NCBI GenBank assembly: GCA_977006965.1
Contig: OZ345363.1
Span: 558,001-622,000 of the forward strand
Reading direction: 5' to 3'
Source: Phymatolithon calcareum
Taxonomy: Eukaryota > Rhodophyta > Florideophyceae > Hapalidiales
DNA length: 64,000 nt
In this document: piece after piece, positions 1 through 10,223 of the stretch
Layout: each line of letters starts with the position of its first letter
Numbering within the stretch: position 1 is the stretch's first letter
Notes under the pieces: model-generated
What the model saw: only the letters and a program-made list of their open reading frames with translations
Told to the model about the DNA's origin: nothing
The model's database searches: none
Program-made: the position numbers and the translations under genes

Positions 1-331
1 AAATCATATGCGAACGAAACAAAAATAATGGTCACCCTAAATTCTTGTGCTTACGGCGACACAACAATTACTTTTAGGCCTTACATATTGGTGCCATGAA
101 AAATGCATTTTAAATTTTGAGTCCAGTAAATAGCTCCACCGAACATCAGGTCGCCCAACTGATTCACGCCCCCTGCCGGGCTCACTTGCCCTAGTCCATC
201 ATCAACGTCCCTCCAGCGCTAGTGCTGCTCGCTGTCTGACGGACGCTCGTCCCACCCGTGTCCCATCCGCGCTGCCCGCCTCTTGACATCACGCACGCAT
301 CCACCACGCCGCCCCACGCGGTGAACCGTTG

Positions 332-1723
332 ATGAGGCGCCGTAAGCGCCGACGGACGATGCGCACGGACCCTGACCCCGAGTCCTCCACCGCGGAACCC
401 GCGGCTTCCGTCCCGCTCTGCGTTCGTGGTGTATGTGCTGTGCGTCCTACTGTGGGTGGAGTACCTGCGCCCTCTGTCTTCTCGGCCTCGGACAAGGGGC
501 GCTATCTCAATCTATCCTCCGATGGACTTACGGTCGAATGGGAAGGCGATGATGATGGTAGTGAGAAGAATGCCTGCTCCGTGCGTGCTGACAGACCTGT
601 TCCTGTGTCTGGTATTGCTGTGTACTATTTTGAAGTCACGGTTCTTGCTGAGGGGGAGCGTGGAAATATCGGGATTGGATTATGTAGCCGTGGTGTGAAA
701 TTGGAGAAAATGCCGGGTTGGGAACATGGGTCGTATGGATATCATGGTGATGATGGTAATGTGTTTCGACAGAGTGGACAGAATGGTATTAAGTATGGTC
801 CTACATACGGTACTGGTGATATTGTCGGATGTTGTTGGGATCTTGTGGATGGTATCGTCTTCTTCACGAAGAATGGACAGGCGCTCGATAAGGCTTTCGA
901 TGGGCTGCGTGGTACACTTTATCCGACCATTGGTATGCAAACGAAGAAGGGTCGAATGCAGGCTAACTTTGGCGCTCAGCCTTTTGTTTATGACATTGAG
1001 GGCTATGCTGCACAACAGCGAGATCGTTTGCTAAGCAATATCCGGGCCCGTTCTCTTCCAGCTGATTACAGATTGCTGAGCAATGCAGTGTTGGGCTATC
1101 TCATCCATACAGGGTATGCAGAAACTGCTGCGGCGTTCGCGAAAGATGCCGGACGTGAGGAACTGCTGGAGAAAGAGCGCCTTCAAATGATGGAACGGCA
1201 AGCTGTATGCAACAAGATATCGTCCGGTGATATAGATGGTGCGTTTGAGGAACTTGCAGAAAGGTTCCCATCCGTTCTTATTGAACAGAGTCACATAAGT
1301 TTCCTGCTCCGAACACAGAAGTTCATTGAGATGATCGTCAGTGGTGCCAGCTTGGAAGACACAGTCGAGTATGGTCAGCGCGAATTGTCCCCCTTCCGCA
1401 CACCTGCATTTTTAGATATATCGTCCGGAGAGTCTGAAAGTACGCCTGCTGTGGATGGTGCTTCCTATGCGGATATTTTATCCGACGTCTATTCTCTACT
1501 TGCCTATGTCAACCCGGCAGACAGCCCCAACGGCCATCTTACGCATCAAAGCCGTCGCGACATGGTCGCGTCGAAACTTAATGCAGCCATTTTGCAATCT
1601 CAGGGGCGCTCGACGCGTTCCGTCCTTGAACGCCTTGTTCGACATACCGATCAGGTGCTACAAGAATCGCGCAAGACCGCTAACGGGCCGTTTGCGTTGT
1701 TGAATGTTCAGGATTTTCTCTGA
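332..1723 (+). CDS. RanBPM/Gid1-like SPRY-LisH-CTLH protein (CTLH/GID E3 ligase scaffold)
   Basis: The 463-residue intronless protein has the full domain order of RanBP9/RanBP10 and yeast Gid1 (Vid30): a SPRY domain at about residues 45-225 (GNIGIGLCSRG, then GWEHGSYGYHGDDG and FFTKNG), a LisH motif at about 250-277 (LLSNAVLGYLIHTGY), a CTLH segment at about 287-355 and a CRA-type helical region to the C-terminus. In known members this protein nucleates the multisubunit CTLH/GID ubiquitin ligase in cytoplasm and nucleus, with SPRY acting as a docking surface. I chose the ATG at 332; a TTG lies directly before it. The first dozen residues are very basic and may not be conserved. It is convergent with the BIN4-like gene, with about 260 bp between the stops. 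The family call is firm; substrates cannot be inferred. Confidence 0.92.
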   Translation: MRRRKRRRTMRTDPDPESSTAEPAASVPLCVRGVCAVRPTVGGVPAPSVFSASDKGRYLNLSSDGLTVEWEGDDDGSEKNACSVRADRPVPVSGIAVYYFEVTVLAEGERGNIGIGLCSRGVKLEKMPGWEHGSYGYHGDDGNVFRQSGQNGIKYGPTYGTGDIVGCCWDLVDGIVFFTKNGQALDKAFDGLRGTLYPTIGMQTKKGRMQANFGAQPFVYDIEGYAAQQRDRLLSNIRARSLPADYRLLSNAVLGYLIHTGYAETAAAFAKDAGREELLEKERLQMMERQAVCNKISSGDIDGAFEELAERFPSVLIEQSHISFLLRTQKFIEMIVSGASLEDTVEYGQRELSPFRTPAFLDISSGESESTPAVDGASYADILSDVYSLLAYVNPADSPNGHLTHQSRRDMVASKLNAAILQSQGRSTRSVLERLVRHTDQVLQESRKTANGPFALLNVQDFL

Positions 1724-1983
1724 CGGCAAGGTGACGTAATTTTTAACTGCTTGTGTAAAGTGTTGTTAAAGAAAGCCTCCCGCTTTATTTTGTTTTCTCT
1801 TCCAGCAGGAGCGTCCACTACGGTGACTCTTTGCTTTTAGTTCTTCTGCAAATTTTACATAAACTGTGGTGTAGTTAGATACATTAAGTCTTTCCTGTTT
1901 GGCTTCAAATTATATTACGGTCTGTTGTGAGTACTCAAGACAGTAACGTGACCGAGTTGGAATATTGATGATAGCAGAGTGTG

Positions 1984-2802
1984 CTATTTCTTCTTCCCTT
2001 TTTCTTGTTTTGAACTGGCCTTCGTTCTTGTCTTGCCCTTGGTAATCGATTTCCGGGGCGCGCGCGGTGGCGCGTTGCCGTTGGCTTTTCCTTTCTTGCG
2101 CTGAGGAACCTTATTTGATTTACCGTCCGTGGCCGTTTCATCGTCCTTTGTCTCTTCAAGGACAAGTGGTTCCTCTTCTTCGTCGTCATAGACGTGACCG
2201 TCAAGTACGCCGTCAACAGAAGCGAATAGATTTTGCTCCGCACGCAGAACGACCGCATGGTTCATTATCGCGGTAACCTTTGCATCTTCGTCACCAACCG
2301 AAACGACGCACATGCTATTGCTCAGGTAAGGTGTGGCCCGATATAGCGTGCCCTTGATGTCCAGAACGAGGTCCTCGCCGTCGACTTTAACGCGACCCAC
2401 AGCGCCTACATCACCGCTCAGGTCCAGCTCGTCATCCTCGGCCTGCAAAAGCGTGAGAGATTCATCAAGCTTCGCTGCCGAGACGAAAGGAAGCTCATTG
2501 CGCGGTCGAGTTGTTCCACGAGCTTTTTTCTTTGCAGGTTTCGCTGCGGATGATGGTGCTTCAGTTGCGGCTTCCTGGGTTGCATTACCGCCATCATCGT
2601 CGGAGATTAGGTTGATAAAACTGCCGGAGTCTGAATCTTCTGTAACGATCCCCGGTTTTGGAGGTGCATACGAGCGAACCCAGTCGGGTTCTTCTCCAGC
2701 ATCTGCATTTATCTGCGAGAGTGGCGCTTTGAAAATGCTCGACTGATTTAGTGGAATGTCGTCATCGTCGCTGGAAAGAACAGAGTCCATATCATTCGCC
2801 AT
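1984..2802 (-). CDS. BIN4-like DNA topoisomerase VI accessory protein
   Basis: The protein has 272 residues. The core at about 126-186 (DLSGDVGAVGRV, then LDIKGTLYRATPYL and VVSVG..AKVTAIMNH) matches what I know of plant BIN4/MIDGET, a DNA-binding component of the topoisomerase VI complex needed for endoreduplication in Arabidopsis. The N-terminal 70 residues are acidic with Asp runs. The C-terminal 60 residues are Lys/Arg-rich, as expected for a nuclear DNA-associated protein with a basic tail. The ATG at 2802 is the first in frame. There is no intron. It lies tail to tail with the RanBPM-like gene. The family call rests on the core motif from memory; the flanking low-complexity regions carry no family information. 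Confidence 0.8.
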   Translation of the reverse strand: MANDMDSVLSSDDDDIPLNQSSIFKAPLSQINADAGEEPDWVRSYAPPKPGIVTEDSDSGSFINLISDDDGGNATQEAATEAPSSAAKPAKKKARGTTRPRNELPFVSAAKLDESLTLLQAEDDELDLSGDVGAVGRVKVDGEDLVLDIKGTLYRATPYLSNSMCVVSVGDEDAKVTAIMNHAVVLRAEQNLFASVDGVLDGHVYDDEEEEPLVLEETKDDETATDGKSNKVPQRKKGKANGNAPPRAPRKSITKGKTRTKASSKQEKGKKK

Positions 2803-4443
2803 GTAGACGTCAAAATGGATGGAGCTAAGCTGGCTGTGGAATAATCGCCACTAGCTCGCACTTAGTTTGCAGCAATCCTTGGTTACCGCTGGACGTTGGA
2901 CGAAGGAGATGGTCCCATCTGCGCAGACTTCCTCCGCAAGTGCGCAGCCCGCATCGATCGACACAAGGAGCTTCAGCTGGGGAGCAGCGCAATCATAACA
3001 GCTCGTACTTTGTGCTTCTGTAATTATGACTTATTTTTAAAAATATACGGAAAACTTGAAATTGTGTACTGCACTGTATTTTCGCGGGAAAACAAGACGA
3101 ACCTTAATTCCGTCTCCCGCGAAAAACATTGTCTGTGCCAACGGACTTCTCTTTCATGGAGGCCAAGTCCAGCTCTTTGTGGCTATAGAGGTTCGTCACC
3201 TCTCCATCACATCAACATCGCCAGAATTGATGAAAACCTCTTGAACGATTGATTTCAGTAGAATGTGGCGCCTAGATAATCTTTTTCTTTACGGAGAGCA
3301 TCTTATCGCGGGGGACTATCCCCTGCTGCCCGTGCGTGTAGTTTAATCCACCTTCTATTGAGTCTGAGATGTCGAAGGACCAACAATGCGTAGCGGAAAT
3401 TCTGAGCTGTAGCAAAATTCAATGAGGGATCTTAGCGACTTATAGGGGTGAACTTTAGCTATGCTGGCATCCATGCAAAGTCGATTACGTTTGCTCATAT
3501 GTTCACCTTGTTTTAGCTGGCCTCGGTGGTCCTTCTGCGCATGATCACGGCAATCACGCAAGAGGATAATGATCGCGGAACACGGCGTGTTACTTCTTGG
3601 AGCTGTTACACTGTAATAGGAGCAAACTTGTCTGCAGTACCAATCGCACTTGTGCGATTGGGACCCCAGACAAGAAGCCTTTTCTGGTTAGGAACACCCC
3701 ACTCTGTCTCCAGCATTCAAGAACCGACGTATTACGGAAAGTATTGTAACTAATTTCAAAATGCACAAGATCTTGTGCACGTAAATGTCTGTGACAGAAG
3801 AAAATAGTTCTTTCTTTCTTCAATGCAGAATGCGTTTATTAACGCCATAACTTACCCTAGAGCAAGTTCTCATTGTTCAAACATTGTGAAGTATCTCTAC
3901 GGGTCTCTCCCTGCACAGATCTTCTACCGTTTTGCCACGCACTTTTCCGATAAATTGGAAATACTTCTGAACGAGAAGGTGGTGCCATTGCAGACTACAT
4001 GCATTAGCTCCCAGGTGTGAGACTATTGTACCAATTGTTGGCTAAACGGGGCACATGCACTAGTTTCAGCTCAGATCCTTATGTACTGCACGGTATACAT
4101 TCTGGCGGTCCCACGCGGACATTCGTAGTTTTCAATGTTACCGGCGGTGCAGATCTCGCAATTATACTACTGTAGAACTCGAAATTAAAGATGGGAAATT
4201 CCATCTTGGCTTTGAATTGCGGGAAAGACAATCCTAGTCGATAAAAATGGCGATTCACAATGCAGACTGCCTATGGCGATGACACCTGAACTCTCCGCGG
4301 GCAGAAGTTTCTGCCTGGTCCACCGGGCATGCCCGGTTGATGAAAACAGGACCCCCCGTCAGAGTAAGGGCACTGGATTGAGCACCGTGGAGCAACTTTG
4401 GAGAACCCGTTCTTCCCCCCTGATCAACCAGGGCTAGAGCGTC
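2803..4443. other. Gene-poor stretch
   Basis: No convincing gene is seen here; open frames are short and lack recognisable motifs. The segment includes an imperfect inverted repeat around 3074-3126 built on TTTTCGCGGGA and its complement, and a stronger hairpin at 3627-3674. Confidence 0.5.
3627..3674. repeat. Hairpin-forming inverted repeat, 23-nt arms
   Basis: Arms 3627-3649 and 3652-3674 are complementary with three mismatches and a 2-nt loop. The right arm reads GTGCGATTGGGACCCC onward. No gene overlaps it, and its role is unknown. Confidence 0.7.
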
Positions 4444-5203
4444 ATGACCGGCGTTGGAAGTTTCGCTCAAGTGTTCTTCGTGAGCTTTTTAGCCGCGGTG
4501 TCGGCAACTGCAGCGGTTTGTGACGAGAACGACATTCGCAACTTTTCGACATACCGGTATGGCAAAAAGAATCGGTCTACTTGGCGGGCGATTTAACTTT
4601 TCTGGGTACTGATGGCAAACCGTTTACCTTCGACGCATAGTCGCATAGGTACGACAATTACAAGGGCTTCATGAAAATTGAAACCAATGGCTCCGCGCTC
4701 AAGCAGCGCAACATTCTCGTCTATCCGCCCTTGTGCCGTTCTGAATGCCGCGCACGAAAGCACACCGGGAACATAACTGGTCAAGGAAACGGCAAAAGCG
4801 GTCGCAGCGGAAACGAGAAAGTGTTCAAGGCAGACATCGAAGCAGTGGATTGCGCTGGAAACCTGGCCGGAGCGCTTCCATTGCAAACTTCACTGTAGAT
4901 ACGTTTACCACCGTCAATGGCGACGATATAGTGTTGCATCGGGTGCAGGCAGGGGCGCAGCTATTCCAGAATCAGCTCACTACCGTGTTTGGAGGTAATC
5001 GCTTGCGCACCGTGCAAAACTTTGCAGCAACGGTCCCGACAGTGGCGTCATATTACCGCGAAACTAAGGTCGATGAAGAGACTTGGCACCGAGAATTACA
5101 GAAGGCGCGTCACCGCTTCAAGATTCGCGTTGAGGACTATTGTGTCTTCGATGCCAGTAATATTCCCAATAAGGTGTCCTGCGCGGATTGGTTCGCGAAT
5201 TAA
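4444..5203 (+). pseudogene. Decayed gene for a secreted protein
   Basis: An ATG at 4444 opens a frame with a good signal peptide: a hydrophobic run VFFVSFLAAVSATAA, then CDEND. It stops after about 50 residues. Coding-like sequence continues in a second frame (GDLTFLGTDGKPFTFDA, an in-frame TAG, then YDNYKGFMKIETNGS to about 4898). It resumes in a third frame from about 4880 (VDTFTTVNGDDIVLH through ETWHRELQKARHRFKIRVED) to a stop at 5203. Three frames in order plus one internal stop indicate a gene broken by at least two frameshifts. I do not recognise the family; the GTDGKPFTFD stretch is reminiscent of extracellular beta-rich domains. Introns could mimic one frameshift but would not explain the TAG. 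Confidence 0.5.
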
Positions 5204-6587
5204 GCGCGTTTGCATGGACAGTGGACTCGGGTATGTTCGGGTATGCCTAATCTTTCTTGGGCCACGTCTGCCGTACGGCCTAATGCGTGTGGCCGTCAGT
5301 ATCAAATCCATGCACTTACAAAGCTCGACAAAAGACCAACACGAATCCTGACAAGTATTAGTAACGGTGCCTGCTCCTCTCTGCATGTAATATGAGAATC
5401 GTGAGAATTAAGTGAAGAACTAATAGACAACATATTTTTTCAGTAGGAAGAACAAGAGCGGAAAATTGGACTGTTTGGAATAAAAAAGGCTGTCTGGTGA
5501 GAAAACCCGGTGCTTTAATTTTCCTCAGGTGTACATGCTTTATTAGAGGCAAGGAAATTCGGCGCTTTTCCCACCAAACCGTGAGCTTAATGCTGTCGCC
5601 AGAGCCATATACCATCGATAGCGAGCTCCATCAAACATTGATCAAGACCTCACGTACGCAGGTATTGAGTTAGGTCCATCACAAATTTCATTGTAATTCA
5701 TTCCGCTTCTGGCAGTGTGAGAAAGCCGGGCAAGTCAAACAGAAATCCATACTGTCCGCGTCAACGACCATCGCTCCTAAATGAGAGTTGGTAGCTTTAG
5801 TGTGCACTTGCAGTTCTCTCGTTTTCAAAGACCATTGCGATGAGGTTGTATTACAGACATATAACAAGAGTAATGAATGTTTATTCCCCTGTGGGGCTAG
5901 CAAGCAGTGCTTATTACAGACATGTTCAACTTACTTTTCGTGTGGATGAAACTGTTCAGAAAGCCAAAGCGATCGTCAATATGTTCTGTCGAGAATAAGG
6001 ATAAAACTTGCCCACAAATGTGTGTTCTACTGAGCAGCTGTGATACTGATAGACTAAAGAGAGAAGATAGACTAATGCGCACTGCAGAGCGCACGAGATC
6101 GTCTAGGTGGCCAGACTCGAAAATTTTGCACCTTCCAGATATTGTATATTGTATTTCATTCTGCATTCCCCTTATCTAAGATTTGCAGCGTCTCGACGGC
6201 CCAAGTTTTTCTGTTTTCTTCTATCCACTGCTACGCTAAGAGCTCCTTGTATGACGACTTTGCGCACATCACTGCAGTTCCATGTCGCGACTCAAATTAT
6301 TTTTTCTACCTCCTGCGCCCCTCGTGCGGGACGTCTCGCCCACAGCGACCGAGGGGATATCCTGTGCCGCACATGGGTGCATGCACTACGGGACTGGAAG
6401 ATCTGGAGAAACGAAGAGTAGTAACGAGACGAATGGCCAAACGACCACAGCCAAATCTGTATCATAACAATAAAGAGTCCCATGTCAGTCTTGACCCAAT
6501 GGATACCAGACTCATGGATACCTCAGTGCCAGCGACAACTCAGGCTCGTCACAACACTGCCAGCCGTCATCCTTAAAGAAAGGAACC
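5204..6587. other. Gene-poor stretch upstream of the deaminase
   Basis: Only short overlapping frames without recognisable motifs are present. The final few hundred bases presumably hold the promoter of the deaminase gene, but no clear TATA box is seen. Confidence 0.4.
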
Positions 6588-7790
6588 ATGTCTACTTTAA
6601 CGACAGGCCCAACAGACGCAGATACGGGGACACAAGCCGAAAAGCAAGGCCGCGAACTGGCCTTGCAAACTCTTTTCAAAAACCTGCCCAAGGTCGACCT
6701 TCACCTACATCTTGATGGCTCACTCTTCCCGCACTTCATCGATTCTCGCGCGAAAGCTCTGAGTATCGACCTCCCGACTACCGCGGACAAAATTCGATCA
6801 CATCTCATCGCCTCTAAGAAAGACGCGCCTCACCAAGAGCCAGGAATGAACTGGAACGCTTTTGATTTCTGCAACAATTTCCTACAAACAGCTGAGGAAC
6901 TCTCCGTCGCGACGCGCAACGTCCTAGACTTCATGGTTCAGGAGCACAACGTCCGAGTGCTTGAAATTCGCTTCTGCCCCGCCCTGCACACTCTGCGTGG
7001 TTTGTCCGAGGATGCAGCGGTATCCGCGGTGACCGGCGCGTACAATGATTACATCAGCGGGACACTGCATCCGCTTCGCGGCGGCGTAATTCTCTGTGCA
7101 TTGCGGTCCATGGGTGCAGTGCATGCGCGCAAAACATTCGAGCTTGCAGCGCGCTGGCTCGGACGCGGCGTGATCGGCGCGGATGTCGCAGGCGACGAGG
7201 GTCGATTTCCGTTACAGGAATTGGAAGCCCCCTTGCGGGCGGCAGTCACAGCCGGCGTTCCGCTCACCGTTCACGCAGGGGAGTGGGTGGCTAATGGTGG
7301 CGAAAATGTCGCTCTTGCTGTCGAGATTGGCGCGCGACGGCTTGGACACGGGCTTGTTCTCGGGGACAAACCTGAACTGCGAGAGCTGGTGCGTACGCGC
7401 GGCGTAGTTGTGGAGACATGCATTACGTCCAACTGCGCGCATCCAGATCGTGTCTCTGATGGCGCTTACAAGCAGCATCCTGTTAGCACAATGATTCGTG
7501 AGGGGGTAAAGGTCGCAGGCTTCAACTGCGATAACCTTCTGCTGTCGGGGTCATTGGCAGACCAGCCGGACCCAACTGCGGAAATTGCGCGAGCAGTGTT
7601 ACGTTGCGGGCTCTCGTTCGGGGAGGTGCGGGACGTTCTTATGAACGGGGTGCGAGCCTCCTTTGCAGTTGGAGATTCAGGGGATGACCGGGCATTTATT
7701 AAGCAGTTTGAGCAGGACGTTAATGACGAGATTTCGAAATTCACCCAGCTGCACGAAAATTCGAGCAAAGAAGAAAATTTTGCCGTTTGA
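6588..7790 (+). CDS. Adenosine deaminase family protein with an altered active-site residue
   Basis: This 400-residue intronless protein spans the whole metal-dependent adenosine/AMP deaminase barrel. Visible motifs are PKVDLHLHLDGS with zinc ligands His39 and His41, AGDE at 201-204, VHAGE with zinc ligand His229 and catalytic Glu232, RLGHG with His254, and the zinc ligand Asp315. Family enzymes hydrolyse adenosine, or a close analogue such as N6-methyl-AMP, to the 6-oxo product plus ammonia in the cytosol. The usual NTDDP signature is FNCDN here. The first Asp is kept, but the second, which contacts the purine ring in mammalian adenosine deaminase (Asp296), is Asn316. Substrate range may therefore differ. 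The ATG at 6588 is the first in frame. The gene is convergent with the next one, with 84 bp between stops. Confidence 0.9.
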   Translation: MSTLTTGPTDADTGTQAEKQGRELALQTLFKNLPKVDLHLHLDGSLFPHFIDSRAKALSIDLPTTADKIRSHLIASKKDAPHQEPGMNWNAFDFCNNFLQTAEELSVATRNVLDFMVQEHNVRVLEIRFCPALHTLRGLSEDAAVSAVTGAYNDYISGTLHPLRGGVILCALRSMGAVHARKTFELAARWLGRGVIGADVAGDEGRFPLQELEAPLRAAVTAGVPLTVHAGEWVANGGENVALAVEIGARRLGHGLVLGDKPELRELVRTRGVVVETCITSNCAHPDRVSDGAYKQHPVSTMIREGVKVAGFNCDNLLLSGSLADQPDPTAEIARAVLRCGLSFGEVRDVLMNGVRASFAVGDSGDDRAFIKQFEQDVNDEISKFTQLHENSSKEENFAV

Positions 7791-7874
7791 GACGTATTGC
7801 ATCGATCCATGGGAGGCGGTCTATCCTCAACTTGCTCTCGTTGGACAAGTAACTGGATTGCACTACGAGTAGAC

Positions 7875-9275
7875 TTAAGGATCTGCTTCTCGTTGCAGAT
7901 CCACGGGTTCTTGGACGGAAGACTCTGGGGAATCGTCACTGGCAACTTCAAACGTGCTTTCCATTCTCCGCTTCTGGTCTTTCTCGATCATCATAATGGT
8001 GCCGTTCAAAATGACAAAAGAGCCGCAAATCTGCGTGGTACGCACCAAAACTCCTCGCGGGAAGATGCAAGCCATGAGACTTCGGAGTGGATTCCGAAGG
8101 GCATCTGGGATGCCCCGGGGGACATATTTCTCAGGTGCAGACTTTTCCACAAACATTTTGAAAATTTCTCGGTATGACTTGGTCGGGTTCATCAATCGGA
8201 AAGTGCTGAGGTTGTGCGGAACATGGGAAAAATAGCCGGCAATCACACCGGCTGTGAGGCTGCCAGCACTGTTCGCGACCACGGCGCTCGAGAAAATGCT
8301 GCGATAGCGCTCCTCACAGTAATCGCTGAGTTGATTGAGTCCAATACCAAAAATGACCTCACGACCACAGCGGGGCAAGGTGCCGCGGAGGGAGCGTTGC
8401 AATAGTGGTTCCGGATTATGCTTTCCGGCATTGGAAGCCTCGAGGATTCCTGAGATAGGCGTCATGACAATACCTGGAGCAACGGTGACGGCGAAACGGG
8501 CGGCGACGCGCGTTGGATGATTCGGAAGGTTTTCCGTGTCGATGTTCCGATCAAAGAGCGCGCGAAGACCCTTGAAACCGGTGATGTACATGATACGAGC
8601 GGGAATCTGTACCTGCATGTTGGGAAAAAGAGGAGAGGAGACACCGGAAAGGCGCTGGTTGAGAACGCTATTGAGTGCTGAGCGATAGTACGACTCAATG
8701 GAGGCGGCGATGGTAACGGCGACGTAATTAACGTCTGGTATACGCTGCTGTAGAAGTGGGGTACGATAAAGCATCTTCTTGCGCATTCCACTGGAGAGCG
8801 AAGCGACTACATCGGTGGCAAGCGCCGGATGGGTGCGCAGCTGACGTAACAGTTCGTCGCGTGACAGAGTGTATGCCGTACATGAACGTGTGACACAACG
8901 TGCGGTGGCGTATGTGGGCTCGGCGGACACAATACTTAGTGAGGAAATGGAGTTTCCACAAGCCTTGGTGTCGACATGCCGTTGTGCACCGGCGGCATCG
9001 GTACGAAGACGGCGAGCATAGCCGTCGGCCATAAGCCAGAAGCGATCGGTGACAGCGCCTTGCACGGCGATATCCTGGCCGCGGGAATAGGTGCGCTTTT
9101 CCATGCGGGTCGCTACTGTCTGCAATGACTCCTTGCTGCAGAGATGAAACAAGGCGCTGCCGCCGAGAAGCTGTACGGTGACGCGGACGTCTTCCTCGTC
9201 CATCGTTTTGGTACTTTTTGATGCCTCGGCGGCGAGCACGGATTGAGGAGCGATATCGATAGACTGCTGCTCCAT
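7875..9275 (-). CDS. Cyclic-nucleotide-binding-like domain fused to an SLC25-like carrier domain
   Basis: The protein has 466 residues. Residues 40-165 fit a cyclic nucleotide-binding (CRP/PKA-R-type) beta-roll, including YSRGQDIAVQG, a phosphate-cassette-like GNSISSLSIVSAEPTYATA stretch and a C-terminal helix. The cassette lacks the usual Glu and Arg, so cAMP binding is doubtful. Residues about 220-435 resemble mitochondrial carrier repeats: MTPISGILEASN at 271-282 sits where PxDxxK/RxR normally lies, SLRGTLPRCGREVIFG matches the RG..PR..R helix, AGVIAGYFSHVPHNL starts the next repeat, and FPRGVLVRTTQICG closes it. The charged signature residues are degenerate. I infer a membrane protein, possibly in mitochondria or plastid, with a regulatory N-terminal domain. 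The N-terminal call is firmer than the C-terminal one. The ATG at 9275 is the first Met. Confidence 0.75.
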   Translation of the reverse strand: MEQQSIDIAPQSVLAAEASKSTKTMDEEDVRVTVQLLGGSALFHLCSKESLQTVATRMEKRTYSRGQDIAVQGAVTDRFWLMADGYARRLRTDAAGAQRHVDTKACGNSISSLSIVSAEPTYATARCVTRSCTAYTLSRDELLRQLRTHPALATDVVASLSSGMRKKMLYRTPLLQQRIPDVNYVAVTIAASIESYYRSALNSVLNQRLSGVSSPLFPNMQVQIPARIMYITGFKGLRALFDRNIDTENLPNHPTRVAARFAVTVAPGIVMTPISGILEASNAGKHNPEPLLQRSLRGTLPRCGREVIFGIGLNQLSDYCEERYRSIFSSAVVANSAGSLTAGVIAGYFSHVPHNLSTFRLMNPTKSYREIFKMFVEKSAPEKYVPRGIPDALRNPLRSLMACIFPRGVLVRTTQICGSFVILNGTIMMIEKDQKRRMESTFEVASDDSPESSVQEPVDLQREADP

Positions 9276-9352
9276 GTTCAGAGATCGTTCAGTGCGTCCG
9301 TCGGTTGACAGGATCGCGGTGGTGTGGACAACGGCGGAGTCTGCTCGCGCGA

Positions 9353-9371
9353 GTACAGTACAGTACTGTAC
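9353..9371. repeat. GTACAGTAC palindrome cluster in a 5' flank
   Basis: This short run contains a perfect 14-nt palindrome (GTACAGTACTGTAC, 9358-9371). A related TGTACAG follows near 9408. It lies about 80 bp upstream of the start codon of the carrier-fusion gene at 9275. The rest of 9276-9737 holds no gene that I can see. Confidence 0.5.
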
Positions 9372-9737
9372 ATGTGGAAGATCGGTCGATGGGCATTACA
9401 GTGACTGTACAGACAAAAGTTTTCCGTTGAGATCGATGGTGGAATGCGATTGGCGAGAGAGTGCCCTGTGATGTCATTAGTGACCAATCCAAGCGAACAG
9501 TCGCATGTTTCAGCACTCTGATTCGATAACTTGTTACATATCTGAATCCAGATAAGGTATCATAATAATTGTTAAGAGCACAGCATGGCGTTGAATAATA
9601 GGCGAAGCTCCCTTCCCCGTGCACAGTGAAGGGCAATATGTACTGTAATTATTATCTTGCGCCTGCACTAAAACAATCTTCAAAATTTTCGCCGTTTTAA
9701 TCTGTACGCTCGCGCCTTGCCTTCCACTTCAACAGGT

Positions 9738-10082
9738 TCAGCTGCACGAAAATCGACCTCCGGCAAACAGCTTTTCCAATTGCTCCCGTGCCGCGCAAAA
9801 TCGGGTATGCCGACTTGACGGCTCGAAACTTCCTCTCCCATCAAAGACCGAGTCCACGAAAAGTTTGTCGCTTGAAAATGAGGCCAAAGAGTCCAAAGAG
9901 TCCAAAGAGTCTTGTGATACTGTAGAATAGCGCGTCGTCAGAGCAGATTCAGAATCAAAGTCCACTAATTTTAAGGACGGTGGGCGCTTTTTTGCCTCCT
10001 CATCACAACGAGGGGCATCACTGTTGCAGCTTTTCGGTCGCGGAGACGGATGTCCGGTCTCAATCGGCCGGCTTTTGGTCAT
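9738..10082 (-). CDS. Small Ser/Asp-rich hypothetical protein
   Basis: This is a 114-residue ORF from an ATG at 10082. The middle is Ser/Asp-rich with an SLDSLDSL micro-repeat that mirrors a 9-bp DNA repeat at about 9890-9915. The C-terminus (AAREQLEKLFAGG) could be a short helix. There is no signal peptide, membrane segment or known domain. It is divergently arranged with the ORF at 10224, 141 bp away. It may be a real small gene, but the evidence is only the open frame and non-random composition. Confidence 0.35.
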   Translation of the reverse strand: MTKSRPIETGHPSPRPKSCNSDAPRCDEEAKKRPPSLKLVDFDSESALTTRYSTVSQDSLDSLDSLASFSSDKLFVDSVFDGRGSFEPSSRHTRFCAAREQLEKLFAGGRFSCS

Positions 10083-10223
10083 TGTGTTGGCGTTAGTGCG
10101 GGCTTACCTGCGACAGGGAGAATGTGCATCTCCTTGTGTGTCCTTTCTGCATCGGGTCTGTGAATCAGGGCATTTGAATGTCACACGCTTCCACTTGCCG
10201 TTTATGCTTTTCAAATTTTTGAG

